In this document: positions 1-12,340 of the stretch, piece by piece | How the letters are laid out: each line of letters opens with the position of its first letter | Position numbering within the stretch: the stretch's first letter is position 1 | Origin: Petrosia ficiformis | Lineage: Eukaryota; Porifera; Demospongiae; Haplosclerida; Petrosiidae | Assembly (NCBI GenBank): GCA_947044365.1 | Contig: OX345646.1 | Coordinates: 3,480,827-3,544,826, forward strand | Direction: 5' to 3' | DNA: 64,000 bases | Position numbers and translations under genes: made by a program | The notes under the pieces: model-generated | Seen by the model: the letters and a program-made list of their open reading frames with translations, nothing else | The model's database searches: none | Told to the model about the DNA's origin: nothing

Positions 1-122
1 CTATAATCTTATAATAAATCAGAACCACTTATACAATAAGATCTGTATAGCCCATGTGATTAAAACATGCCTAAGGGTATGAAGAATTGAATAATGAAGT
101 ACATTGTAAGAGACAATTTTAC

Positions 123-1810
123 CTGTGGTATCATCTTGTTCTTAAAGAGTAGAACCAGAGGTTCACAGGTTTGAGTGAGTTCTCTCTTTTCTTCTTCGGA
201 GAGATGAAGAGGGGGTAGAGCTAATGGAAGGAAATAACGAATAGGAGCGGAAGACTTCTTGACTGGAGCAATGATGAATAAATACTGGAGGAGTTGAATG
301 AGGTGATCATTTGTGAAGAGGTCGGGTATGAAGTCAAGAGACAGGTATTGAAGTAACTCCTCTGAAAACAGTCCTTCACGACGCAGCTTTCTCTGCATGT
401 CGGGTGGAAGTACGACACCTTTGGCGAGTAATTCTTGTGGATAGTCAACAAAAGACACTCTAACAAGTGAAGTGACCATGTCCAGAAGATACTGTGGGTT
501 AGTAAACACGAGATGAGGGAGAACATGGAAATAGAGGAACAAGCTAAGTGAGTTCAAATATTCAATACACTGGGAAACCTCTTGCTTCCCCATTCCTAGT
601 TTGATACCAATCTGTTCACAGGTATCCAATGTCACCATACCATGTGCTACTTTTAGTGACTCTTCTTTCACCTTAACCTCAAACATGTACCATCGTATAG
701 GAATTTTGATAGGAATGGGCTTGTTACTATTAGTGATACGATGACGAATCTCTGATGATATTTTTTAACGACTCCACCAGCACATATTATCGACAGGGAA
801 GATAAGCTCCTCATTGTGTTCATTGTAGAACACAAGATGCTCTTTGTATTCTCTCAAAGCATGAACCAACTGTCGATTCTTCTCTGCAAGTGGTTCAATA
901 GATTTTAAGAAGCCCTTGATCCCATGTGTATGATCATGGTATGTGCCGATTAGAAGGAACAAAGGCTTTATTTCTATTAATCTCTTGCTCAATGAGTATT
1001 TCGAAGAGACAATAGAACGTACAAATGATTGAATGAGTTGTATATATGTCATTTGTAGTACTGCAGGTTGAGTCAACTCTTTACCATTGACAGAGTAGGC
1101 AAAAGTGGGTTTATCATTGAGACGTTGTGTTAATTTCAAGACAATGATATTGATTACATTGCCATGAATGAAGACTCGTGATATATCAGCAAATTGTGGT
1201 TGTCCACCACTATCCAAAACATTGATCCAGGTAGATTGATAGAGAGCACCTGATGTTTTACCTTGTGCTAACGATTGGAGAACTTCTTCAGGGAAGTGCG
1301 AAGGGTCTGGAATTAATTTGGAACGAACAACATCCTCGTTATCCATATCTGTATGAGCAGGAGTAGACGTAATGTCTTCTACTGTTGTTGGTGAAAGTGA
1401 AAGGATGGCTTGACGTTTATATATTTCACCTTCTCCCTCAATACATGATGGATTATCCCCAACTACAGATGTAATCTCAGCTATACTGGTTTGTTGATGA
1501 CTGGAGATTGGTGCGATCTCTTCCCTATCAAAGGAACCAAGCAATCGAGCTGCTTCTGCCATCATTAGCTTCAACTCTGGAATGCCAATTGTACTCCATA
1601 CATTCCCTTCATCATGAGCAGCTACTCTTTGAATGGCACGTATTGGACGATTACCTATTGGTGTACTGTGGTGATGCTTAGGAGGTTTCCAATTAAACAG
1701 GAGGTGTAAGAACGATGTCTTTCCTGTTGCAGGAGGACCCATGATTGCAATCCTCAGGATATTAATATTGACCCAGCCTTCTTGCATTGCACGGGTGAAA
1801 ATGTTTTTTT
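123..1810 (-). pseudogene. Roc-like GTPase plus COR exon of copy A, with one in-frame stop
   Basis: This is the large exon of the copy A ankyrin-Roc-COR gene. It starts after a TCTTTTCCAG acceptor at 1811-1820 and ends at a CAG|GTAAAA donor at 123/122. Counting from the ATG at 1787, the P-loop GPPATGKTS is at residues 17-25, and a Walker-B/G3-like DSGGQPQF and a G4-like GTYHD follow at about 190 and 280. A GAA-to-TAA change at 765-767 stops the frame just before the COR winged-helix part. The frame is otherwise open down to 123 and is about 97% identical in protein to the intact copy at 30,919-32,603. An in-frame one-codon difference near 1,330 suggests past selection on the frame. The gene is either a new pseudogene, a truncated ANK-GTPase, or an assembly or base-call error. 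The exons downstream of 123 lie outside the window. Confidence 0.85.
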
Positions 1811-3126
1811 CTGGAAAAGAAATGGATATTTAAAGTGAATGATTTAATTACTCTTATATTGCAATCTGTTGTACATTAATATTTATTCCTGTCTATCTAC
1901 ATGGAAAATCATGTGATCATTAAGCTAGTGCAGAGAAAAAAACACACATCACAACACATGTACCACCACACACAAAATACACATATAATTATAGTATGTA
2001 ATTCATATCTATAAATATAATTTTAAAATAATTTAAAAACCCACAAAGACTTACAAATAACTGCAGAACATTTAAAAGCTACAGTGGCTTATAAAGTTTA
2101 ACAGATGTGATGGCTAAGAAAAGTTAACAGCTGTAATGAGTTAGAAATTAGAATGAAGATTTAGGAACAGCTACAATGGCTTAGAGAGGAATAGAGCACT
2201 CAATGCCCAGTCTTAAGACTTGTGAATAGTGGGTGAAAATTGTACAAGAAAAGATCTCAAAATCCTCATGTTACTTTCATGAATATGTACTGATGATATT
2301 ACCCCTTAAGACTACATTGAATACAAAAGGCTTTAGCTATAATCAAAAGGCTTTAGCTATAATATACATGTATATTAGTTTAGACACATTAGTATTAATA
2401 CTGAAGACTCATTTTTTCCTCTGAAATGGAGAATGAAAACACTCATTTTCACTCTCATTTTACTATATTCAAGTACATTTATTCCCATCTCATGTAGCAT
2501 AAGGATCCTTACACTCTCTAGATATATACATGAATACATATATCCCATGAGATTAGTACTATTTTGAATTGGGATGACCCTATAATACTTTTATTATCAT
2601 GGACAAAGTACCTCTTTCAGATTTCAGACCCATATTAATACACAGGAATAATACACAAACAGAAGTAGATGAAGCAGGTTGATACATTTAATTAGTTAAA
2701 GGTGATCATGTATGCTTCTTGAAATTCTATGCATCCAGAGTGACTGAAAAGATGATCCTAAAAAGCGCAAATATTTTAGCTCTTAGATTATTCATTAGGG
2801 TGTGGCTAAATGTGTACTTGTTTAATATTATACATATTCTCAATGTTACTTCCTTTCAATTATTTATCGGCTAATATTATACATTCAAGTCGCTATGAGT
2901 GTCATGAGTAAAGAAGGGGGTGCAAATGCGCCCTCTGGATCTGACACTATAACAATTTCATGTACATGTGTACATATACTATGGATAATGTGTTGTATCC
3001 ACAAACTATACAGAATAAAAGTAATTTAAAATATTTCATGTGACAATTGGGATTGTACTACCTATTGTATCAATTCCTGTGTTCATATACAGGTATGTAT
3101 TTAGTATATGATTAAAATGAACTGAC
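1811..3126 (-). other. Intron of the copy A gene
   Basis: This intron separates the last ankyrin-type exon from the GTPase exon. It is AT-rich, with no coding signal beyond a 63-codon plus-strand frame (2233-2424). That frame is identical in copy B only because the whole intron is duplicated. A 17-base direct repeat (AAAAGGCTTTAGCTATA) occurs near 2,325 and 2,346. Confidence 0.7.
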
Positions 3127-3190
3127 CTGCTTCAATAAATACTTCTCTCATCTCTGGTGTATCTGCACACTGACGAGGAGTAATACCATT
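3127..3190 (-). CDS. Last, partial ankyrin-type exon (copy A)
   Basis: This 64-nt exon has an acceptor TATAG before 3190 and a donor GCAG|GTCAG after 3127. It enters in phase 0 and leaves in phase 1, which matches the two-base start of the GTPase exon at 1810. The residues NGITPRQCADTPEMREVFIEA are the first half of an ankyrin repeat (TPRQ in place of TPLH), followed by a helix. It links the repeat array to the GTPase. Confidence 0.8.
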
Positions 3191-3947
3191 CTATAGTATA
3201 GAATAGTTAATTGTGCAATTATACAGTTTATAATAATGATAATAATTATCCAGGATAGTATCGATTTGGCTACACCATTTTGCCTGCTCTAATTTAACTT
3301 CAATAGTGTGTGTTTGGCTATGTATACCATAATTCTAATTATACAACATATTTGCATTTTATTATGGTTATCCTTACACAGGGGTAGTCACTTTTATGAT
3401 TCAATGCTATACACTGTAACTACACTAATTACACATGTATTCATTATTATGTGTACAAAACCAATTACAAGTATAGAATATACAGTATATATACAAGGTT
3501 TTAATTATTACTAGTGAAGAATAATAATAATAATGATCTTCTAATTACTCCTCAGTAAGTTTTACACTTCATAATCATAAAACTGTGAATACTTTTATTT
3601 CACTATGGGATATCCTCTGAGACATACATGTACAACATAGAATACATGTTAGCAAAAATATCCTTGAGCTTGTATTGTTATAATTATACAAATCCTCTAA
3701 CACATGTATTATAATGCTCAACCACAGAACACTATATGATGATACTGTTGTCATGTGTTTAGTGTATAAAGGATATGTTGTTCAAGTGAACATGACAATG
3801 TAGATATAATTATACATATCAAACCATACTGTGAAATAAATATGATTCACAGTATATACCTGAAGATTCAATGAGTTGTACAAAGACAATAAATATTTAC
3901 ATTATTATACACATTTGTAGTTTGTTTAATATGAAACAAATCATTAC

Positions 3948-4046
3948 CTGATCAGGTATACTTGTCTTTGCACCAGCCATTATCAGCATATGAACAACTT
4001 CAACATTATTGTTAAGTACAGCTCTATGAAGAGGTGTACATCCATC
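3948..4046 (-). CDS. Ankyrin repeat exon, type B (copy A)
   Basis: This exon is exactly 99 nt, or 33 codons, phase 0 on both sides. It is bounded by an ATATCAG acceptor and a CAG|GTAATG donor. The translation starts DGCTPLHRAVLNNN and ends AKTSIPDQ, with the TPLH turn and the helix-helix-loop pattern of one full ankyrin repeat. Ankyrin repeats act as protein-binding surfaces. The exon is nearly identical to 6217-6315, so the two are recent duplicates. Confidence 0.87.
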
Positions 4047-5044
4047 CTGATATAGAAAGACAAAATAAATAGTCATAATAATTACAATAGTACTTAATGA
4101 TTATAACATAAAACTTTGTGATCTTAACTATAATTAGTTAATTATAACTTTGGGTACAATTTCCACATGTATATGAAATCTTGGTTGATATTACATATAA
4201 TTTGTATATTCATTTATAGTATTCATGTATTATTATATTAGTTGAGAATTAATTAATGGATTATCACTATTAGAAGACAACAAATAAATTAATAAACCAA
4301 ACTTAACAAGTGTTATTATAACTATTAGAAGAATTAATTAACTAACTTAATTGAAGCTGAGGAAGAGCATTATTTGGAAATGATGGTGAGGATTTATAGA
4401 GTGCGTAAATTAGAAAAAATCAAGAAATAGTAGAAATTATAGTAGTCTAGGTATATGTATTATGAAACATCAGAATGTTTCTTATGAAGGTAAATACTAT
4501 GTGGATAGATGTATATCAACTCATTAGATATCACATAGTAGATTTGTACACATGTATGTACATTATAAGAATTAGTGATCACTGACTAATTACAAGCAGT
4601 TAGATGGCTGCCTATCTCATCACACCAGAAGTCACCTGACAATTTTATTGTACGTACATGTACATGATAACAGTATGTTGCCATTGCAACTAGTCTGTGA
4701 GTACTAGTTTTGTTTTATTATGGGATAACATATGAGACATAATTATATGTACATAACAGTTAGTGACAAAATTACTTTGCTTTGGATTGATATATGGTAA
4801 TCTAGTACTGTACTCTATCTAACATTCATATAATACTCAACTACAGAACATTATAAACTGTGTGTCTACTGTACAAAGGATAATTATGTTGTTTAAATGA
4901 ACATGACAATGTAGATAATGACTGCATTTATACATATGAAGCCATACTCTGAACTAAATGTGGTTCACAGTATATACATGATGATTCAATGAACTGTTCA
5001 CTGTCAATTATCATACTTTGTTTAATATGAAAAATTATCATTAC

Positions 5045-5143
5045 CTTGTCAAGAGAGTCTAAGTCAGCATTGGCGTGAATTAGTACTCGAGCCACCTGAA
5101 CATTATTCTTTATTGCTGCTATATGAAGAGGAGTGTAGCCAAA
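5045..5143 (-). CDS. Ankyrin repeat exon, type A (copy A)
   Basis: This is a 99-nt, 33-codon, phase 0-0 exon, with acceptor ATATCAG and donor AAG|GTAATG. It starts FGYTPLHIAAIKNN and ends ADLDSLDK, one complete ankyrin repeat. It alternates with the type B exons and resembles those at 7314, 9419 and 36529 more than its immediate neighbours. Confidence 0.88.
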
Positions 5144-5640
5144 CTGATATTGAAAGACAAATACCAATGTGATACAAAATGTTTGTGATATTAAAATTAT
5201 AATAGTTAGTTGCATATAATTTTGGGTACACATTACACATGAATAGGATATTTTGGTTGGTATTTCATATAGTTGACTTAATAGTATTCATGAGTTATTA
5301 GTATTAGTTGAGGAGTATTAACCTCATGAATTATCACTATTAGATGATAATAAATAAATTAATGAACCAACTTAATTGAAACTGAGGACAATCATTAGTT
5401 TGAAATGATGGTGAGGGTTTATAGTTTATAAATGTTATACTATCATATCATCACAAATTTGGACATTCTCTGAGATTAGTATGAAATTTGTCTTAATACT
5501 ATGATCTTTGACCGTCACCTTTTCTCAAATATTCAACAAGTGGATGGCTGAGGATGAGACTAGGAGATATGTCCTATATTCCCTACGTCTACATGTAGTT
5601 ACATGCTCACTCTTGACAGATATATATATATATATATATA

Positions 5641-5953
5641 AAGAATAATAAAAACATTTTCAATAAAAATGAAGGAAGATATAGGGATGTCAAAACCCAA
5701 AAAGCATGTGAACAAGGTTGAAAGGTTAACGTAGGACCTAAAATTAAACAAACCACTTCCATATAACCCTACATAAGTATAGCTCTTTGTATTTTGCTTT
5801 ATAGCAGTGTAAGTACTTATGTAGGGTTATATGGAAGTGGTTTGTTTAATGTTACGTCCTACATGTTTGTTAACCTCCCAAAGCTTGTTCGTATGCTTTT
5901 TGGGTTTAGACATCAATACATCTTTCTCTATGAAAATGTTTTTATTACTCTTT
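5641..5953. mobile_element. Foldback MITE, family 1 (intron insertion)
   Basis: The two halves are long imperfect inverted repeats. The left side reads AATAATAAAAACATTTTC and GGGATGTCAAAACCCAAAAA, and the right side is its reverse complement. The centre is near 5,790-5,810, and a (TA)n run lies just before the left end. There is no coding capacity. Relatives lie at 16,265-16,583 and 43,341-43,649, with half an element at about 49,215-49,375. The insertion cut off the start of ankyrin unit 2. Confidence 0.8.
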
Positions 5954-6216
5954 TATACTAATCCTCTAACATACATATTATAATGCTCAAACACAGAACA
6001 ATATATGATGTTACTGTTGTCATGTGTCTAGTGTATAAAGGATATGTTGTTCAAGTGAACATGACAATGTAGATATAATTATACATATCAAACCATACTG
6101 TGAAATAAATATGATTCACAGTATATACCTGAAGATTCAATGAGTTGTACAAAGACAATAGATATTTACATTATTATACACATTTGTAGTTTGTTTAATA
6201 TGAAACAAATCAATAC

Positions 6217-6315
6217 CTGATCAGGTATACTTGTCTTTGCACCAGCCATTATCAGCATATGAACAACTTCAACATTATTGTTAAGTAGAGCTCTACGAAG
6301 AGGTGTACGTCCATC
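6217..6315 (-). CDS. Ankyrin repeat exon, type B (copy A)
   Basis: A 99-nt phase 0-0 exon encoding one repeat that starts DGRTPLRRALLNNN and ends AKTSIPDQ. It differs from the 3948 exon by only a few bases. One change turns TPLH into TPLR, replacing the usually conserved histidine of the ankyrin turn. Acceptor ATATCAG and donor CAG|GTATTG are intact. Confidence 0.85.
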
Positions 6316-7313
6316 CTGATATAGAAAGACAAAATAAATAGTCATAATAATTACAATAGTACTTAATGATTATAACATAAAACTTTGTGATCTTAACTAT
6401 AATTAGTTAATTATAACTTTGGGTACAATTTCCACATGTATATGAAATCTTGGTTGATATTACATATAATTTGTATATTCATTTATAGTATTCATGTATT
6501 ATTATATTAGTTGAAAATTAATTAATGGATTATCACTATTAGAAGACAACAAATAAATTAATAAACCAAACTTAACAAGTGTTATTATAACTATTAGAAG
6601 AATTAATTAACTAACTTAATTGAAGATGAGGAAGAGCATTATTTTGAAATGATGGTGAGGATTTATAGAGTGTGTAAATTAGAAAAAATGAAGAAATGGT
6701 AGAAATTATAGTAGTCTATTACATGTATTATGAAACATCAGAATGTTTCTTATGAAGGTAAATACTATGTGGATAGATGTATATCAACTCATTAGATATC
6801 ACATAGTAGATTTGTACACATGTATGTACATTATAAGAATTAGTGATCACTGACAAATTACAAGCAGTTAGATGGCTGCCTATCTCATCACACCAGAAGT
6901 CACCTGACAATTTTATTGTATATACATGATAACAGTATGTTGCCATAGCAACTAGTCTGTGAGTACTAGTTTTGTTTCATTATGGGATAACATATGAGAC
7001 ATAATTATATGTACATAACAGTTAGTGACAAAATTACTTTGCTTTGGATTGATATAATTATGGTAATCTAGGACTGTACTCTATCTAACATTCATATAAT
7101 ACTCAACTACAGAACATTATAAACTGTGTGTCTACTGTACAAAGGATAATTATGTTGTTCAAATGAACATGACAATGTAGATAATGACTGTATTTATACA
7201 TATGAAGCCATACTGTGAACTAAATGTGGTTCACAATATATACATGATGATTCAATGAACCGTTAACTGTTCATTATCATTGTTTGCTTAATGTAAAAAA
7301 AATTAATCATTAC

Positions 7314-7415
7314 CTCGTCAAGAGAGTCTAAGTTAGCATTAGCATCAATTAATATACGAGCCACCTGAACTTTATTGTACACTGCAGCAATATGAAGAGG
7401 AGTCCATCCAGTATA
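7314..7415 (-). CDS. Ankyrin repeat exon, type A, one codon longer (copy A)
   Basis: A 102-nt, phase 0-0 exon starting YTGWTPLHIAAVYN and ending ANLDSLDE. It has one more codon at its 5' edge than the standard 33-codon exons, so the frame is kept. The last residue before the donor is Glu rather than Lys. Donor GAG|GTAATG and acceptor ATATCAG are good. Confidence 0.84.
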
Positions 7416-8330
7416 CTGATATTGAAAGTCAAATAAATAGTACAGTAAAAACCAATGTGATACAAAATGTTTGTGATATTATAATTATAATAGTTAGTTA
7501 AACATAACTCTGCATACATGTTACAAATGAATAGGATATCTTACTTGATATTTCATATAGTTGACTTAATTGTAGTATTAGTTGAGGAGTACTGAATTAT
7601 CACTATTATATTAAATTAATCAACCAACTTAATAGTTTGAAATGATGGTGAGGGTTTATAGTTTATAAATGTTATACTATCATGTCATCACAAATGTGGA
7701 CATTCTCTCAGATTCTAATTATACAAAATATTTACATTTTATTATGGTTATCCTTACACAGGGGTAGTCACTTTTATGATTCAATACTATACAGTGTAAC
7801 TACACTAATTACACATGTATTCATTATTATGTGTACAAAACCAATTACAAGTATAGAATATACAGTATGTATACAAGGTCTACATTATTACTAGTGCAGA
7901 ATAATAATAATAATGATCTTCTAATTACTCCTCAGTAAGTTTTACACTTCATAATCATAAAACTGTGAATACTTTTGTTTCACTATGGGATATCCTCTGA
8001 GACATACATGTACAACATAGAATACATGTTAGCAAAAATATCTTTGAGCTTGTATTGTTATAATTATACTAATCCTCTAACACATATATTATAATGCTCA
8101 ACCACAGAACACTATATGATGATACCGTTGTCATGTGTCTAGTGTATAAAGGATATGTTGTTCAAGTGAACATGACAATGTAGATATAATTATACATATC
8201 AAACCATACTGTGAAATAAATATGATTCACAGTATATACCTGAAGATTCAATGAGTTGTACAAAAACAATAAATATTTACATTATTATACACATTTGTAG
8301 TTTGTTTAATATGAAACAAAAAATCAGTAC

Positions 8331-8432
8331 CTTATTAGGTATATTGATCTTTGCACCGGCATTGATTAGCACTTGAGCCACTTCAACATTAATTTTAACT
8401 ACTGCGTCATGAAGAGGTGTACGTCCAAGACT
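8331..8432 (-). CDS. Ankyrin repeat exon, type B, one codon longer (copy A)
   Basis: A 102-nt phase 0-0 exon starting SLGRTPLHDAVVK and ending AKINIPNK. The acceptor CTATAG differs from the ATATCAG of the other units and adds one codon in frame. It is the closest copy A relative of the copy B exon at 35435-35533, which also ends NIPNK. Confidence 0.84.
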
Positions 8433-9418
8433 CTATAGAAAGACAAAATAAATAGTCATAATAATTACAATAGTACTTAATGATTATAACATAAAACTTT
8501 GTGACCTTAACTATAATTAGTTAATTATAACTTTGGGTACAATTTCCACATGTATATGAAATCGTGGTTGATATTACATATAATTTGTATATTCATTTAT
8601 AGTATTCATGTATTATTATAATAGTTGAGAATTAATTAATGGACTATTAGAAGACAAAAAATAAATTAATAAACCAAACTTAACAAGTGTTATTATAACT
8701 ATTAGAAGAATTAATTAACTAACTTAATTGAAGCTGAGGAAGAGCATTATTTTGAAATGATGGTGAGGATTTATAGAGTGTGTAAATTAGAAAAAATCAA
8801 GAAATGGTAGAAATTATAGTAGTCTAGGTACATGTATTATGAAACATCAGAATGTTTCTTATGAAGGTAAATACTATGTGGATAGATGTATATCAACTCA
8901 TTAGATATCACATAGTAGATTTGTACACATGTAAGTACATTATAAGAATTAGTGATCACTGAAAAATTACAAGCAGTTAGATGGCTGTCTATCTCATCAC
9001 ACCAGAAGTCACCTGACAATTTTATTGTACGTACATGATAACAGTATGTTGTCATAGCAACTAGTCTGTGAGTACTAGTTTTGTTTCATTATGGGATAAC
9101 ATATGAGACATAATTATACGTACATAACAGTTAGTGACAAAATTACTTTGCTTTGGATTGATATATGGTAATCTAGGACTGTACTCTATCTAACATTCAT
9201 ATAATACTCAACTACAGAACATTATAAACTGTGTGTCTACTGTACAAAGGATAATTATGTTGTTCAAATGAACATGACAATGTAGATAATGACTGTATTT
9301 ATACATATGAAGCCATACTGTGAACTAAATGTGGTTCACAATATATACATGATGATTCAATGAACCGTTAACTGTTCATTATCATTGTTTGCTTAATGTA
9401 AAAAAAATTAATCATTAC

Positions 9419-9517
9419 CTTGTCAAGAGAGTCTAAGTTAGCATTAGCATCAATTAATATACGAACCGCCTGAACATTATTCATTATTGCAGCAATATGA
9501 AGAGGAGTAAATCCTAT
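9419..9517 (-). CDS. Ankyrin repeat exon, type A (copy A)
   Basis: A 99-nt phase 0-0 exon starting IGFTPLHIAAIMNN and ending ANLDSLDK, one ankyrin repeat with an intact TPLH motif. It is the first of the three type A exons in transcript order. Confidence 0.87.
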
Positions 9518-9519
9518 CT

Positions 9520-12340
9520 GATATTGAAAGACAAATAAATAGTACAGTAAAAAACCAATGTGATACAAAATGTTTGTGATATTATAATTATAATAGTTAG
9601 TTAAACATAACTCTGCATACATGTTACAAATGAATAGGATATCTTAGTTGATATTTCATATAGTTGACTTAATTGTAGTATTAGTTGAGGAGTACTGAAT
9701 TATCACTATTATATTAAATTAATCAACCAACTTAATAGTTTGAAATAATGGTGAGGGTTTATAGTTTATAAACGTTATACTATCATGTCATCACAAATGT
9801 GGACATTCTCTGAGATTAGTATGAAATTTGCCTTAATACTATGATCTTTGACTATCACCTTTTCTCAGATATTCGGCAAGTGGATGGCTGAGGATGTGAC
9901 TAGGAGATATATATGTCCTATGTTACCTACATGTAAGTCTAGTTACACGCTCGCTCTTGACAGATATACAGTGTATATATATATTATATATATATATATA
10001 TATATGTAATATATACAACATGGCTTCGAGGTGTGTATCAGCAATATCAGACCTGAACCCCGAGATAGCAGCCCGAGGCGAAGCCAAGGGCTGCTATTGA
10101 GTGGTGAAGGGTTGATATTGCTGATACACACCAAGAAGCCATGCTATATATAATATATTCTATACCTAACATGTACATCAATGTTACCTGACATCTACGG
10201 TTCTATGCTCCTTTCGCCAAATCTTTTCAATTTACAACTTGACTGCGCATGCTCAGACTGATGCAATCTATTATGAATATCATTATAGGTCTTATTTCAG
10301 CCCTGTGGTTTCATATCCACCTGTGGTTGGGTGTATATCGCGTATATAACACCTGTCGGTAACTTTGATGTGACTGTTTGCTGTGGTATATATATAATAT
10401 ATGTACGTACGTAAGTAAATTATATGTATGTACATTACTATTTTACTCTGTATCGGTATAATAGGTTAGTATTTAAGTACCCTGATAAGAAAAGACTTAA
10501 GTTTTGTAATTAGCAAATAGCCCTTTTTTGAGCATTTGCAATTTTAAATATTCACAAATGCTACATACTATACCACCCACTATCAATCCAAACAAAATCA
10601 TGCATTTAGTTGTTTAGTCAACATAATATATAGAGTTCGTTTTTGAAAGCAGTATGAAGGGTCACCATATCTTCATTTGTTTACCTTTGCCTTTTCTAAT
10701 TCCTCTAAATCACTTAGTACAAACAGATTCACATTTATCAACAAATGGCTTCACTAATTAAATTGTTGCTGAATCAATGGCAGAAGATAGGACACTCAAA
10801 TATTGTGTTCCCATTGAACAGAATCTGTCCTAATTCAAGTAATGATACAATCACATCATGTGTCTTCACATGCTTTCCTACAAAACCTTCATTTACAATA
10901 CTTTAGTGATTTGTGTTTTCATGAATGGCATTATTCACAACAAGATATAATTATGGAGAAAAAAAGTATTTCTATGTTTGGTTTTAGCATGGTGTGGTGT
11001 ACGACATTCAGTAATCTGGCATGGCTGACTTTCTTATGCCTCAAACAAAACAGTTTATTACAATTATTATTTTGATTATCTACTCTACTTTTTTTTAAAG
11101 GTTGTAATTGAATTATAAGAATATATTTCAACAGCTAGAACAATCAATAATTAACAATACTTCCTGTTATTCATGATATTTATTACTTTACACGTTTTCC
11201 ACCACAAATAATTGATTATTGAAATGTTTGTTCTATTTGCCATGCTTAACCAAGGAAGTTGGACTGTCAGCAACCACAAAAATGTGATTTCTGTTAGCAG
11301 GATCACATGATGAAAAAAGTAAGCTGTTTATAATGAGCTGAAATGTATAGGAGTATTCAGGTACACATCGCTCTGTTCTAATACGAACTATGGCCTCCAT
11401 ATTTCACTTGAAGGGAGTGAAGGTGTCTGCCTACCGTTTGTTCAATCTATTTTGTTGAGAGGTTGTCGCAAAGAGTGGGAATTCCATTGTTTGTACATGT
11501 AGCAGGCATTGTTACTACAGTGAAAATACAAAATTAAATAGAAAAGTGGCCTGAACACTTTTTAGCCCTAATGCATTTATGTCTAATTTCAGATGTATGT
11601 GATCCATCATGCTCGAGAAAAATGTACCTAAAAGTTCGATTTCCAGCTCTTTGTGATTTGGCTTATAAGTATTGGATAAGCTGCGAAATTTTAGCTGAAA
11701 GAAGTTCTTCCGAAGATCTGTTTAAAGGAATAGTTATCTTGTATGTAGCTGCAATATTTTCTTGTAAAATAATAGTAACTAAAAAAAGTCATGAATATCA
11801 TTACCGAGCTAGAGTGCCACCTTAACTATGTATAAAATATATAAATATATGATTATATTAAATGCCGTGGAAAGCAATTGTAGGGATGGACCTGTTGGTT
11901 ATACAACTTCCTAGTGAAATGATATATTATGTGATCATCCATTCAATAAGGTACAAGTCATCTCATAACAAAACCATACATATATATTATGTAGCATATG
12001 ACTTGAAGGTAAAAACAACCCTTCATGATTTTGTCATGGGATGTTTTGTCAAGTCAAGTACATTTAAACACTATTCAGTCATTTTGTACAGGAAACATAT
12101 AAAATACATTAGTCAAGAAGCCTAATGATACCAAATTTCATTGAATTTCTGTATAAAATGACTGAATATGTATTCTGTGAGGAATTGTACCTTTTCACAT
12201 GAGCAATTAATGGAATTTATTATTTTTTAAAATGAATTTCTTACACTATCACTCATTTTATTGATACTGGAAATCATATAATACTACAAATTATACTTGT
12301 TAGTCATGTTATAATTTAATTCATCTTGATGTATACTCAC
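9520..12340 (-). other. Long intron of copy A, with repeats
   Basis: This intron joins the first ankyrin-like exon (12341) to the repeat array. It contains a (TA)n run at about 9,978-10,010, the palindromic element at 10,018-10,143, and unrecognised AT-rich sequence. Plus-strand frames at 11,571 and 11,862 are not supported as genes. The first is frameshifted in copy B, and in the second the few differences between copies are nearly all amino-acid changes. Confidence 0.65.
10018..10143. mobile_element. Short palindromic foldback element (ATGGCTTCGAGGTG family)
   Basis: Inverted arms (CATGGCTTCGAGGTGTGTAT near the left end, its near complement at 10,115-10,143) surround a GC-richer core with GAGGCGAAGCC. 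It sits between TATATA runs and resembles a MITE. The copy B counterpart at 37,127-37,253 is in the same place, so the insertion is older than the duplication. Confidence 0.7.

Larger units (their letters stand above)
3340..5470 (-). repeat. Ankyrin exon-pair unit 1 of copy A
   Basis: One of three tandem intron-exon units of roughly 2.1 kb. It holds the exons at 3948-4046 and 5045-5143 with their introns. The same intron sequences recur at about 5,955-7,712 and 7,713-9,800, and once in copy B (34,130-36,930). Confidence 0.85.
5955..7712 (-). repeat. Ankyrin exon-pair unit 2 of copy A
   Basis: Second tandem unit, holding exons 6217-6315 and 7314-7415. Its low-coordinate end is shortened by the foldback element at 5641-5953. 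A clear junction lies near 7,712, where sequence typical of the region after a type A exon passes directly into the start of the next unit. Confidence 0.83.
7713..9800 (-). repeat. Ankyrin exon-pair unit 3 of copy A
   Basis: Third tandem unit, with exons 8331-8432 and 9419-9517. Its introns closely match units 1 and 2 and the single unit of copy B. Confidence 0.84.

Noticed and set aside
2233..2424. 63-codon plus-strand frame, identical in copy B (33,027-33,218)
   Set aside because: It lies inside an intron of the minus-strand gene, contains a direct repeat, and is conserved only because the whole intron is duplicated.
6728..6946. 72-codon minus-strand frames in each ankyrin unit (also 8,837 and 35,947)
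   Set aside because: They occur in duplicated intron sequence, lack ATG-exon context or domain, and are broken in unit 1.
11571..11825. 84-codon plus-strand frame
   Set aside because: Frameshifted in copy B and without a recognisable domain.
11862..12125. 87-codon frame MPWKAIV... present in both copies
   Set aside because: The few differences between copies nearly all change amino acids, the start overlaps a dispersed repeat (51,600), and it is intronic.
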